Assembly: GCA_016235425.1 (NCBI GenBank)
Contig: JACRLC010000006.1
Span: forward strand, 1 to 64,000
Source: Chloroflexota bacterium
GTDB lineage: Bacteria > Chloroflexota > Anaerolineae > Anaerolineales > Villigracilaceae
Direction of reading: 5' to 3'
DNA: 64,000 bases
The position numbers and the translations under genes were made by a program. Under the pieces are notes generated by a model, which saw only the letters and a list, made by a program, of their open reading frames with translations, was not told the DNA's origin and did not search any database. Of the stretch, positions 8,522 to 16,103 are shown one piece after another (position 1 is the first letter of the stretch; every line of letters starts with the position of its first letter).

Positions 8522-9643
8522 ATGAATCGCATATTCCGCAAACCGTGGCTTGCGCTGGCCGTCGTCCCTGTTTTTTTGATCGCATTTGCGCCGTTGTTGA
8601 ACAGGCAGGCGGCCGGTGCGCAGGCCGAAGGTACACGCAGGCTCGCCCAATCCACTGCGGCTCAAACCGCAAATGATGTATATCTTGTGGAAGTTATTGT
8701 TCTGAATCTCTCGAACATTGATTTAACTGCGGGCACCTATTCGATGGATTTTTACCTCATGCTCACCTGTGAGAATCCGCCCTGTTCGAATGAGCCGAGC
8801 TGGGATATTTTGAACAGCGAATCAGGTTGGGAGGTTCAGGATCAAGGCGTTACAAGACCTTTTGAATATTATGAGTATCGCGTAAAGGCGGACATGATCG
8901 GGCAGGTGGATTACACTTTTTATCCATTTGATTATTTGTACGTGGAAATCTTCATTGAAGATAAGGAACTAACCTCCGACCGGTTGTCTTATGAGTTTTA
9001 CAACATCACCGTTGACCCGCTATTGTTCAATCCCTCAGGCTGGTTCCATCGCCCGGATTATGACGGCGGTTATACGTATTCCATAAATTACGGCGATTCC
9101 GATAACACATACGAGCGGCTCGATCTATGGCTGTTCCTGGAACGCGATTGGTTTGGCGCATTCATGAAGACGATCTTTGCGGCTATTGTGATCGTGATGA
9201 TCGGTATGTTGTCATTTTTGATGAAAGCAGATGCGACGACCGAGAGGCTTGCGCTCGTATCCTCCACACTGGTGGCTGTTGTGCTGTATCACATCTCGCT
9301 TGTGGCCGGTGTGCCCGCAACGGGCTATTTGACCTTCACCGACAAGTTCATGGTGTGGACGTACCTGATCGTGTTCCTTTCACTGGTGATCTCCGTGTTG
9401 ATGATGGTCTACGTCAATAGCGGACACCTGGACAAAGCGGAACGCCTCCACACCCGGACCCGCTGGCTGATCCCGTTACTATGGATTTTGATCATGGCCT
9501 TTGTATTTCTCAAAGACCTGTTCATCCCCCATCATATTCTCATCACAACGTCCGAAGGCATTGACTGGTGGCCGAAGAGTCTGGAATGGCTGGCGAATTT
9601 GCTGGATTATGCAAAATATTTGCCGGAAGGATATTTTCAATAA
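8522..9643 (+). CDS. Pentameric ligand-gated ion channel homologue 1
   Basis: A 373-residue Cys-loop receptor relative, related to the bacterial channels GLIC and ELIC. Signal peptide 1-34 (cleavage after AAGAQA). Extracellular beta-sandwich about 50-208, with TYSMDFYL and the loop signature YPFD at 134-137 (FPFD/YPFD in the family). Four membrane segments follow: M1 212-233, M2 242-262, M3 275-297, M4 314-333. The M2-M3 loop VPATGYLTFTDKFM matches GLIC's LPKTPYMTY region. Glu241 aligns with position -1' of cation-selective channels. Cys83 and Cys88 form a CxxxxC pair that is kept in the second channel. I use the ATG at 8522 because GGAGCG precedes it and a clean signal peptide begins there. 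Ligand unknown. Confidence 0.85.
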   Translation: MNRIFRKPWLALAVVPVFLIAFAPLLNRQAAGAQAEGTRRLAQSTAAQTANDVYLVEVIVLNLSNIDLTAGTYSMDFYLMLTCENPPCSNEPSWDILNSESGWEVQDQGVTRPFEYYEYRVKADMIGQVDYTFYPFDYLYVEIFIEDKELTSDRLSYEFYNITVDPLLFNPSGWFHRPDYDGGYTYSINYGDSDNTYERLDLWLFLERDWFGAFMKTIFAAIVIVMIGMLSFLMKADATTERLALVSSTLVAVVLYHISLVAGVPATGYLTFTDKFMVWTYLIVFLSLVISVLMMVYVNSGHLDKAERLHTRTRWLIPLLWILIMAFVFLKDLFIPHHILITTSEGIDWWPKSLEWLANLLDYAKYLPEGYFQ

Positions 9644-9644
9644 T

Positions 9645-9714
9645 TCACCTTACCCACTGATGTTACGTCCCGCCCCGTCCTGTCCCGTCCGGGACAGGAC
9701 GGGGCGTAAGGTGA
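9645..9714. repeat. Long GC-rich inverted repeat after channel gene 1
   Basis: Positions 9671-9686 and 9691-9706 are perfect 16-bp complements (arm CGCCCCGTCCTGTCCC) with a 4-base loop. An outer pair TCACCTTAC (9645-9653) and GTAAGGTGA (9706-9714) surrounds it. It probably also stops transcription of channel gene 1. Confidence 0.8.
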
Positions 9715-9745
9715 GTTACTCAGAATGATGTTTTGTCCACGAATC

Positions 9746-9771
9746 CTTCGACAAGGTTTCGACAGGCTCAA
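9746..9771. repeat. TCGA-type dispersed repeat half-sites
   Basis: CCTTCGACAAGG and TTCGACAGGCTCAA are half-sites of the family described at 2470, here in non-coding DNA. Confidence 0.6.
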
Positions 9772-9897
9772 TTGAAATGGGTGTGTTTCATTTCAGTTGA
9801 AACCGTCCCGAAGGTTGGCTAAAACGACCGAAATTTCCCCACAAAACCTTCGGGACGTTCTTTCTTTCAACTCATTTGAAACACACCCAATTGAAAT
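9771..9897. repeat. MITE-like element with about 40-bp imperfect inverted arms
   Basis: The left arm (9779-9816, GGGTGTGTTTCA...CCCGAAGGTT) and right arm (9845-9888, AACCTTCGGGAC...AAACACACCC) are imperfect reverse complements, and AATTGAAAT lies at both outer ends. No protein is encoded. The 394-base space between the two channel genes is filled by this element, the GC-rich hairpin before it, and the -10 box of the second channel. Confidence 0.65.
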
Positions 9898-10002
9898 TAG
9901 CGGACAACCTTTTGGGTTTTGCGTAAGTCCCATTGGTTTTTCCGCGTTAATCCGTGCTCGTCCGCGTCCTATTTCTGAGCGCACGGTAGAGAGATCTTTT
10001 TG

Positions 10003-10008
10003 TATAAT
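10003..10008 (+). promoter_or_regulatory. -10 box of the second ion-channel gene
   Basis: A perfect TATAAT lies 30 bases before the ATG at 10038. I see no good -35 box at 16-18 bases, so it may depend on an activator or extended contacts. Confidence 0.45.
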
Positions 10009-10037
10009 GGATTTATCCCAAGTCCGCGGAGCGCAAA

Positions 10038-11105
10038 ATGATGTTTTTCAGTCGAAGAAAACCCTGGGTTTTGATGGCGGTAATGTTTGCCCTGATGATC
10101 GGGTTGGTGCCATTGTTTCTAAGCTCGTCGGGAGGCGGCTCATCCGGCCTGGGAGGTTTCGACTATCAGAATTTGGTTCGCGATTTCGAGCCGCGCCCAT
10201 CGGACGAGACTTTGCAAGGGAAGGAAATTGTACGGATCGGCGTTTACATTCTCTCAGTCGGCAGCCTGGATACGACGAACGGCACTTATTCCGTGGATTT
10301 CTTTCTGAATTTTATCTGTGAGACATCCAATTGCGACCCTTCGGATTTCGACATTATGAATGCCGCCTCTGAGCCGGAGGTTGTGGACCAGACGGCAAAT
10401 GCTGTGAGGGGCAGGGAGTTTTACTACCGCATCCGGGCGGACCTGCAAACCAACCTGGACCTGCGAAATTTTCCCTTCGACAATCACATCCTCGGCATCG
10501 AGTTCGAGGATAAAAATAAGGCAAATGACAAATATGTCTTTATTGCCGACCCGGATTTGAGCGGCATCGATTCGCAGGTGTACGTCGCGGGCTGGAATCT
10601 TGATCCGTACATCCTGGGCAGGGCCTCATCGCACGAGTATCAGATCTATAAGGAGTCCTATTCGCGTGCGCGCTTTGCGATCCACATTGACCACCCATGG
10701 TCTTCATCCTTCATGAAGGGCTTGTTCGCGGCCATCGTGATCGTTGGCGTGGGGATGCTTTCCTTCCTGATGAATCCCGCCGAAGCCCAGGACCGCATCG
10801 CGCTCACGTCCGGCACTCTCGCCAGTGCGATCTTCTATCACATGACGTTGACATCATCCATTCCGCCGGTGGGCTACCTGACCTACGCAGACCGCTTCAT
10901 GATTTTGCAGTACATCTTTATCACAGCCTCGCTCGCAGTGGCGGTGACCCTCTTCCTGCTCCTCAGCGCGGAAAAGCGCGGCGCGAATTACCGGAAAATT
11001 GCCGGGCAGATCCATCAAGCCACGCGCTGGACAATTCCGCTCCTATGGGTGATCGCCATGATAGTCTTGCATTATCTAACCATCGGCTTTACTCCGTTGA
11101 TTTAA
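10038..11105 (+). CDS. Pentameric ligand-gated ion channel homologue 2
   Basis: A 355-residue paralogue of the preceding channel. Signal peptide or signal anchor 11-30, a Gly/Ser linker, beta-sandwich about 60-220 with TYSVDFFL and the classical FPFD at 145-148, then M1 224-245, M2 253-272, M3 284-310 and M4 near the end. The M2-M3 loop IPPVGYLTYADRFM matches the family. Asp252 aligns with the -1' acidic residue of channel 1, suggesting cation selectivity for both. The CxxxxC pair (Cys94, Cys99) lies at the same place as in channel 1, replacing the usual Trp-Asp motif of that strand, and could form a disulfide. The two may form hetero-pentamers or be separate sensors; separate promoters favour independent control. 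Confidence 0.85.
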   Translation: MMFFSRRKPWVLMAVMFALMIGLVPLFLSSSGGGSSGLGGFDYQNLVRDFEPRPSDETLQGKEIVRIGVYILSVGSLDTTNGTYSVDFFLNFICETSNCDPSDFDIMNAASEPEVVDQTANAVRGREFYYRIRADLQTNLDLRNFPFDNHILGIEFEDKNKANDKYVFIADPDLSGIDSQVYVAGWNLDPYILGRASSHEYQIYKESYSRARFAIHIDHPWSSSFMKGLFAAIVIVGVGMLSFLMNPAEAQDRIALTSGTLASAIFYHMTLTSSIPPVGYLTYADRFMILQYIFITASLAVAVTLFLLLSAEKRGANYRKIAGQIHQATRWTIPLLWVIAMIVLHYLTIGFTPLI

Positions 11106-11240
11106 GTGCCTGCTGAAGAACTTCTTTACCCTCTCCCACGCATCTTTGGATGCTTCAGGTTTGTACACGCTGGGGTCGCTGTCCCGAAAGAAGGCGTGAC
11201 CTGAATTCGGGTAAAGGGTCTTCCCATCGTTCCTAAAAAT
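11076..11240 (-). pseudogene. C-terminal remnant of a dienelactone hydrolase
   Basis: The minus strand encodes DGKTLYPNSGHAFF, then KPEASKDAWERVKKFF, which is the last 50 residues of the dienelactone hydrolase family with its catalytic His (GHAFF). Nothing of the remaining 180 residues is present: upstream of about 11240 the similarity stops at a sequence that codes convincingly on the other strand. The fragment has no start of its own and is taken as a relic. It overlaps the end of the channel gene by a few codons. Confidence 0.65.
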
Positions 11241-11243
11241 GTC

Positions 11244-11423
11244 ATGGCACTCCTCGTCAATCTCGAAAGCATTACCCAGAAGATCATTGACAACGCCGCC
11301 GCCACAAAGACCATCACCAATGTGCAAGCCGGCCTCAAGACTGGCGATGTGAACAAGATCAAGGGACATGCCGGTGAACTCCAGGCAATGACCAGGTCCC
11401 TGACGGCGATGCTTCCCAAATAG
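11244..11423 (+). CDS. Small protein, 59 residues, possibly a truncated gene
   Basis: A short frame of mainly Ala, Lys, Thr, Asn and Gln, predicted helical (IIDNAAATKTITNVQ near the start). I do not recognise it. The codon use is strongly biased to G/C at third positions, as in the neighbours, so it looks truly coding. No good ribosome site precedes the ATG, and the frame stays open upstream into the point where the hydrolase relic begins, so this may be the 3' end of a gene cut by the same rearrangement. It might still be a working small protein. Confidence 0.35.
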   Translation: MALLVNLESITQKIIDNAAATKTITNVQAGLKTGDVNKIKGHAGELQAMTRSLTAMLPK

Positions 11424-11506
11424 CATTCCCGCTTCTTTCCTGGCTTTGGGGTTGCTTCCGTTAAAATGAAAAGCGACATGACTGAAAAATTGACGCGGCG
11501 CTTTCA

Positions 11507-11535
11507 TTGACACGGCAATACCCCGCATGTATAAT
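11507..11535 (+). promoter_or_regulatory. Consensus sigma-70 type promoter of rplU-rpmA-rpmE
   Basis: TTGACA at 11507-11512 and TATAAT at 11530-11535 are perfect hexamers with the ideal 17-base spacer. Transcription would begin near 11542, leaving a leader of about 150 bases before rplU. Confidence 0.85.
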
Positions 11536-11549
11536 GTCATCCGCTTCAT

Positions 11550-11574
11550 GCCCTGGCAGAAGAATTGCCGGGGC
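11550..11574 (+). promoter_or_regulatory. Hairpin at the start of the rplU leader
   Basis: GCCCTGGCA and TGCCGGGGC pair over nine positions (one G-U) around a 7-base loop, immediately after the predicted transcription start. Ribosomal protein leaders often hold autoregulatory structures; whether this one binds bL21 is unknown. Position 11619-11639 of the leader is a TCGA-type dispersed repeat half-site. Confidence 0.4.
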
Positions 11575-11690
11575 GGTTGCTTGTAAAACCCCCAGCTTCC
11601 CCGTGATTTGGCGTAGACTTGCCCTGAGCATGGTCGAAGGGATGTAAAGGTCCGCAGAATTCGCGGCGAAGTGAATGACTGGAGAAAAAA

Positions 11691-12227
11691 ATGAGATTCG
11701 CAATTGTTGAAAGCGGCGGCAAGCAATACCGTGCCGTCGAAGGCTCCACCATCGAAGTGGACCGCATGCCCGTTGAACCGGGAAAGAAATTCGACCTCGA
11801 GAGCGTCCTGCTTATGGCGGATGGCGAAGAGGTGATGGTCGGGACGCCCACTGTGAGCGGCATTCAAGTCAAGGCCACGGTGGTGGACCATTTCAAAGGC
11901 CCCAAGGTTGTCCGATTTAAATATCGCCCGAAGAAACGCATCCGTGTGAAAGGCGGCCACCGCCACCAGTACACGCGTTTGATGATTGATTTCATCGGCA
12001 GGCCGGGCGAGGAACGCACACTTGCACCGCACGCAAGTGCAGGTGAGGTTGAAAAGCCGATTGTGAAGGAAGAAGCCGAAGCGCCGGTCGAAATGGCTGA
12101 GGCGGAGACGAAAGTCAAGGCCGAGAAGCAGGCGAAGGCCCCGAAGAAGGAAGCGGGCAAGTCATCTGCAAAGAAGACGGAAAAGGCCCCGGCTAAGAAG
12201 TCTGTAAAAAAGACTGAGAAGAAGTAA
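11691..12227 (+). CDS. rplU: 50S ribosomal protein bL21 with Lys/Ala-rich C-terminal tail
   Basis: A component of the large ribosomal subunit that binds 23S rRNA. The core (1-103) begins [15 protein letters not shown] and holds the family signature [20 protein letters not shown]. The usual length is about 103 residues; here about 75 more follow, rich in Glu and Ala and then Lys, Ala and Pro ([18 protein letters not shown]), predicted disordered and basic at the end. A similar tail occurs on PPDK in this window. GGAGA precedes the ATG. First gene of rplU-rpmA-rpmE under a consensus promoter. Confidence 0.97.
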   Translation: MRFAIVESGGKQYRAVEGSTIEVDRMPVEPGKKFDLESVLLMADGEEVMVGTPTVSGIQVKATVVDHFKGPKVVRFKYRPKKRIRVKGGHRHQYTRLMIDFIGRPGEERTLAPHASAGEVEKPIVKEEAEAPVEMAEAETKVKAEKQAKAPKKEAGKSSAKKTEKAPAKKSVKKTEKK

Positions 12228-12238
12228 GAGAGGTAGTC

Positions 12239-12499
12239 ATGGCACATAAAAAAGGTGGCGGTTCGAGCCGCAACGGACGTGACAGCAATTCCCAGCGCCT
12301 GGGTGTGAAGCGTTATGCCGGTCAGTTTGTGCTTTCAGGCAATATTCTCGTGCGCCAGCGCGGGACGAAGATCAAGCCCGGCCTGAACGTGTTGGTTGGC
12401 AAGGACGATACCTTGTTCGCGGTTGCGGACGGGATCGTGATGTTCGATATTGTGAAGGGACGCAAGCGCGTGAACGTCGTCCCAACTGAGGCAGAGTAA
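12239..12499 (+). CDS. rpmA: 50S ribosomal protein bL27
   Basis: An 86-residue large-subunit protein whose N-terminus reaches the peptidyl transferase centre. It starts [22 protein letters not shown], so it has no Firmicutes-type cleavable N-terminal extension, and continues with [22 protein letters not shown] typical of bL27. An AGAGAGG lies before the ATG. It is 11 bases after rplU, the order usual in bacteria. Confidence 0.97.
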   Translation: MAHKKGGGSSRNGRDSNSQRLGVKRYAGQFVLSGNILVRQRGTKIKPGLNVLVGKDDTLFAVADGIVMFDIVKGRKRVNVVPTEAE

Positions 12500-12500
12500 C

Positions 12501-12971
12501 ATGAAAGCTGAAATCCATCCTGCATTTTACGAAGCGAAGGTGACTTGCGCCTCCTGCGGCAACACGTGGACGACCGGTTCCACCCGCAAGGAACTGCGCG
12601 TGGACATTTGCTCCAAGTGCCACCCGTTCTTCTCCGGCGAAGCCGCCCGCATCATCGACATCGAAGGCCAGGTGGACCGCTTCTACAAGAAGCTCTCCGC
12701 CCGCCAGGCTTATGTTGAAGAGAAGAAGGCCAAGGAAGATGCCAAGAGCTCACCCGAACGCGCGATTGACGAACTGGGTCTCGCCGCTCGTGCGGCGGAT
12801 GCCTTGAAGAAGGCCGGCCTTGATACCATCGGCAAGTTCCTCGCCAAGCTCGGCGAAGGCGACGAAGTCGTGCTGGCGATTTCCGGCTTCGGCCAATCGT
12901 CATTGACTGCGGCGAAGAAGAAACTTCGCTCATTCGGATACGAAGTTCCCGAGGCTCCTGCGGCCGCATAG
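12501..12971 (+). CDS. rpmE: Ribosomal protein bL31 fused to an alpha-CTD-like helix-hairpin-helix domain
   Basis: Residues 1-70 are a zinc-type bL31: MKAEIHPAFYEAKVTCASCGN and DICSKCHPFFSG supply four Cys. A Lys/Glu linker (about 70-90) leads to residues 92-150, DELGLAARAADALKKAGLDTIG then ISGFGQSSLTAAKKKLRSFGYEVPE, which has the pattern of the RNA polymerase alpha subunit C-terminal domain (LGLS-R--N-L---G--T-G-L and GFG--SL---K--L---G). Normal bL31 has about 70 residues, so the length is doubled. The fusion may tether the ribosome to the transcription machinery or simply be an extra RNA/DNA-binding module. It starts one base after rpmA ends. The bL31 part is secure; the second domain is by pattern. 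Confidence 0.92.
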   Translation: MKAEIHPAFYEAKVTCASCGNTWTTGSTRKELRVDICSKCHPFFSGEAARIIDIEGQVDRFYKKLSARQAYVEEKKAKEDAKSSPERAIDELGLAARAADALKKAGLDTIGKFLAKLGEGDEVVLAISGFGQSSLTAAKKKLRSFGYEVPEAPAAA

Positions 12972-13010
12972 GCTGAGGACTTGCATAAAGAGTAATCTCA
13001 GGTAAACTTG

Positions 13011-13045
13011 ACAGGCAGATGCAAAAGTGTCTGCCTGTTTTGATA
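13011..13045 (+). terminator. Intrinsic terminator of the rplU-rpmA-rpmE operon
   Basis: ACAGGCAGA (13011-13019) pairs with TCTGCCTGT (13030-13038) around a 10-base loop, followed by a T-rich run TTTTGATAATTTTT. Confidence 0.75.
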
Positions 13046-13048
13046 ATT

Positions 13049-13111
13049 TTTACCCCCTCCCGCCCTACGGGCACCCTCTCCCATATTGGGGGAGGGCGGG
13101 GGGTGGGGGTC
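13049..13111. repeat. CCCTCTCC/GGGAGAGG-type dispersed repeat
   Basis: CCCCCTCCCGCCC and CCCTCTCCCATATTGGGG, with GGAGGGCGGGGGG behind, form an imperfect palindrome. Related copies lie at 57035-57060, 57888-57930 and 63222-63262. Here it separates the rpmE terminator from tdk. Confidence 0.7.
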
Positions 13112-13120
13112 GGAGAATGT

Positions 13121-13690
13121 ATGCGTCATACACACGGCTCGATAGAAGTTATTTGCGGTTCCATGTTCAGCGGCAAAACGGACGAGTTGATTCGCCGCCT
13201 TGTCCGTGCTACGATTGCGAAACAGAAAGTTCAGGTGTTCAAACCTGCGATTGATGTGCGTTACGCGGCGGAGAAGGTCACGTCTCACGCGGGCGCGCAT
13301 TTCGACGCCATCCCGGTCGAAAAATCTTCCGACATTCATGTCAAGCTCGATAAAGATACAACCGTCGTTGGCATTGACGAAGCGCAGTTCTTCGACGCGG
13401 ATATTGTGCAGGTGGCGAAGGAACTGGCAGATCGCGATATCCGCGTTCTGGTCGCGGGCCTCGACACGGATTTCCGCGGCGAGCCGTTTGGTGCAATGCC
13501 GGTATTCATGTCCATTGCCGAGCACGTGACCAAACTCCATGCCATTTGCATGGTTTGCGGCGACGAAGCCTCGCGCACGCAGAGGCTGGTCAACGGCAAG
13601 CCCGCGCGTTATGATGACCCCGTCGTGATCGTCGGCGCGTCCGAACTTTACGAAGCGCGTTGCCGGCGTCATCATGAGGTGCCTCGGTAG
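13121..13690 (+). CDS. tdk: Thymidine kinase (type II)
   Basis: Phosphorylates thymidine to dTMP with ATP in the salvage pathway. P-loop GSMFSGKT near residue 10, the acidic Walker [12 protein letters not shown], the lasso region [31 protein letters not shown] with its zinc Cys pair, and a C-terminal C-x2-H zinc half (ARCRRHH). About 190 residues, normal for the family. I start at the ATG at 13121, because the frame upstream is repeat sequence and [20 protein letters not shown] is the expected N-terminus. It lies 90 bases ahead of hpt, another salvage gene. Confidence 0.95.
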   Translation: MRHTHGSIEVICGSMFSGKTDELIRRLVRATIAKQKVQVFKPAIDVRYAAEKVTSHAGAHFDAIPVEKSSDIHVKLDKDTTVVGIDEAQFFDADIVQVAKELADRDIRVLVAGLDTDFRGEPFGAMPVFMSIAEHVTKLHAICMVCGDEASRTQRLVNGKPARYDDPVVIVGASELYEARCRRHHEVPR

Positions 13691-13775
13691 TTGGATGGTT
13701 TGGGTAGTTGAGTAGTTCGGTAGTTGGTTTGAACTGTCAAACTACAAAACTGCCGGATTACCAAACTAAGGAACT
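13691..13775. repeat. GTAGTT-type low-complexity repeat
   Basis: Runs of TAGTT, GGTAGTT and their complement AACTAC fill the tdk-hpt spacer. The same type of sequence lies in frame inside hemW at 22224-22276. Confidence 0.6.
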
Positions 13776-13780
13776 AACAT

Positions 13781-14338
13781 ATGCAAGACTACAAAGACGT
13801 ACTTGCCGAAATCCTGATTGATGAAAAATCCCTGCAGAAGCGCATCAGGGAACTCGGTGCAGAGATCAGTGCAGATTATTCCGGTGACACCCTGCTCCTC
13901 ATCTGTATCCTGCGCGGCGGCGTGCCTTTCATGGTTGATCTCAGCCGCCACATCACCGTCCCGCACATGATGGACTTCATGGCCGTCTCGTCCTATGGCG
14001 CGGGCAAGCGCGAATCAAGCGGTTTTGCGCGCGTCACGCTTGACCTGCAAACCGACATTCGCGGCAAGGACGTTCTGCTCGTCGAAGATATTATTGACAG
14101 CGGCCACACGATTGCCTCCGTTTTGCAGATGCTCGAAACGCGCCAGCCGAACAGTCTCAAAGTCTGCGCGCTCCTCGATAAGGAAGAACGGCGTGAAGCG
14201 GTCGTCCCCATTCACTATCGCGGTTTCAGCATTCCCAATAAATTTGTTTTCGGCTATGGCCTCGACCTTGACGAGTACTACCGCAACCTGCCTTTCGTCG
14301 GTGTCGTTGATCTCGAAAAATATCAACCGCCCTCTTGA
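13781..14338 (+). CDS. hpt: Hypoxanthine phosphoribosyltransferase
   Basis: Joins hypoxanthine (and usually guanine) to PRPP to make IMP/GMP. A 185-residue protein of normal length: the PRPP-binding motif VLLVEDIIDSGHT near residue 100, the flexible catalytic loop region SSYGAGKRESSG, and the purine-binding KFVFGYGLDLDEYYRNLPFVG at the end. AGGAAC precedes the ATG. It follows tdk, making a small nucleotide-salvage group. Confidence 0.96.
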   Translation: MQDYKDVLAEILIDEKSLQKRIRELGAEISADYSGDTLLLICILRGGVPFMVDLSRHITVPHMMDFMAVSSYGAGKRESSGFARVTLDLQTDIRGKDVLLVEDIIDSGHTIASVLQMLETRQPNSLKVCALLDKEERREAVVPIHYRGFSIPNKFVFGYGLDLDEYYRNLPFVGVVDLEKYQPPS

Positions 14339-14387
14339 TTTACGATTTCAGATTTATGATTGACGATTGACCCGCACGTTTTGCAAC

Positions 14388-16079
14388 ATGCAAGACGAAA
14401 CTCCCCACCCTGCCGCAAACGACACGCACACATCATCCTACGCCGGGCGATGGGTTGCCCGAGTCCGCGGAAAGGTTGTTGCCCAGGGCGGCACACCCGA
14501 ACAGGCCCTGCGCGCCGCGCAAACAACCCGCCATAAAGAAAAGCCGGAAATCATCTACATGCCTGCGCCTTTTTCGCTTCCTCCTCTTATTGACAGAATC
14601 AAAGGACTCCTGCCTCCCGAACAGGAAATCTGCCTCGTCGGCGGCGCGGTGCGGGATTTATTGATTAACCGCCTCTCGCGGGACTTTGATTTTGCCCTGC
14701 CCTCGAACGGCATTTCCTTCGCCCGAACAATTGCCCGCCAACTCCAGGCTGATTACATGACCCTCGACGATGAGCGCGGCACCGGCCGCGTCATCGTGAC
14801 AGAGCCTGACGATTCGCGCATCTTCCTCGATTTCGCCTCCTATCGCGGTGATTCGCTTGAGGCAGATTTGCGCGGCCGCGACTTCACCATCAACGCCCTC
14901 GCCTACGACCTGCGAAACGACACCATCATTGATCCTCTCGAAGGCGCGTCTGACTTGCGCGCCAAACGAATCCGCGCCTGCACGCCGGCCTCATTCTCCG
15001 ACGACCCTGTCCGCATCCTGCGCGCGGTGCGGATGGCCGCGGGGTTTGGATTCCAAATCGAGAAAAATTCGCGGGAATTGATGAAGCAGGCCGCGGCCCA
15101 GATTGGACGCGTTTCACCGGAGCGTCTGCGCGACGAGTTGTTCAAAATCCTCGAAGGCCCGAAACCCGACGCATCCATGCGCGCGCTGGAAATGCTGGGA
15201 GTCCTTCCGCATCTTCTGCCTGAACTCACCGAACTCAAAGGCGTCGAACAATCCCCGCCGCATGTCTACGATGTGTGGACTCACACGCTGGCCGTTTTGG
15301 GCGAACTTGAAAATATCCTCGCCGCGCTGCGGGTCGGTTATTCCGCCGACAACACGACCGACTTGTTTACCGGCTTGCTCACTTTGCGGCTGGGGCGTTA
15401 CCGCGAACAATTTGCAAAACACTTTGCTGAATCCCTCAACACAGACCGCTCCATGCGCTCCCTGCTTTTCTTCGCCGCGTTATATCACGACGTCCGCAAG
15501 CCGCAGACCAAAACCTTCGATGAGGAGAAGGGCCGCATCCGTTTCTTCGACCACGATGAGCAGGGTGCAGAAGCGGCCACGGAACGCGCGCGTGCCTTCA
15601 ATTTGAGCAACGACGAAATCCAGCGCCTGCGCGCCATTATCAAGAATCACATGCGTATTCATTTCCACACCAGCCGCATGGAGGGGGAGGACAAGTCGCC
15701 CTCGCGCAAAGCCATTTATCGTTTCTTCCGTGAAAGCGGCGAAGCCGGCGTGGATCTGACCTTGCTTGCATTGGCCGACTTGCGCGGAACGCGCGCCAAC
15801 ACACTCACACAGGAAACCTGGTCCGCTTGTTTGGATGTGTGCCGGATCCTTTTGGAGAATTACTGGGAAAAACCCGAAGAGTCGGTCGCGCCGCCACGTC
15901 TGCTCACCGGTGATGATTTGATCAGCGGGTTTAATCTACGGCCGGGGCCTGTCATTGGTGATTTGCTCGAAGCCATTCGCGAAGGCCAGGCAACAGGTAA
16001 AATCGAAACGCGTGATCAGGCAATATCTTTTGCGCGCGAATGGATTAAAGAGAATCCCAACGGAACACGCAACACGTAG
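14388..16079 (+). CDS. CCA-adding tRNA nucleotidyltransferase/poly(A) polymerase family, with HD domain
   Basis: Adds or repairs the CCA end of tRNA, or acts as a poly(A) polymerase; the family contains both. The head domain has LVGGAVRDLL and DFDFALP (the two catalytic Asp), the neck RDFTINALAYDL and RILRAVRMAAGFGF, and an HD hydrolase-type domain LYHDVRKPQT with EHDEQGA-like continuation. It differs by about 55 extra residues at the N-terminus, YAGRWVARVRGKVVAQGG plus PEQALRAAQ, a DUF5678-like module. I choose the ATG at 14388 because an upstream TTG has no ribosome site. Length 563 residues. The exact specificity cannot be settled by eye. Confidence 0.9.
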   Translation: MQDETPHPAANDTHTSSYAGRWVARVRGKVVAQGGTPEQALRAAQTTRHKEKPEIIYMPAPFSLPPLIDRIKGLLPPEQEICLVGGAVRDLLINRLSRDFDFALPSNGISFARTIARQLQADYMTLDDERGTGRVIVTEPDDSRIFLDFASYRGDSLEADLRGRDFTINALAYDLRNDTIIDPLEGASDLRAKRIRACTPASFSDDPVRILRAVRMAAGFGFQIEKNSRELMKQAAAQIGRVSPERLRDELFKILEGPKPDASMRALEMLGVLPHLLPELTELKGVEQSPPHVYDVWTHTLAVLGELENILAALRVGYSADNTTDLFTGLLTLRLGRYREQFAKHFAESLNTDRSMRSLLFFAALYHDVRKPQTKTFDEEKGRIRFFDHDEQGAEAATERARAFNLSNDEIQRLRAIIKNHMRIHFHTSRMEGEDKSPSRKAIYRFFRESGEAGVDLTLLALADLRGTRANTLTQETWSACLDVCRILLENYWEKPEESVAPPRLLTGDDLISGFNLRPGPVIGDLLEAIREGQATGKIETRDQAISFAREWIKENPNGTRNT

Positions 16080-16103
16080 CAGCAATGCTTATTGTGAGGT
16101 AAC

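Noticed and set aside
11076-12032. Long minus-strand open frame across the rplU start and the region before it
   Set aside because: Only its last 55 codons match a protein family (dienelactone hydrolase); the rest is the reverse of rplU and non-coding leader, including the promoter.
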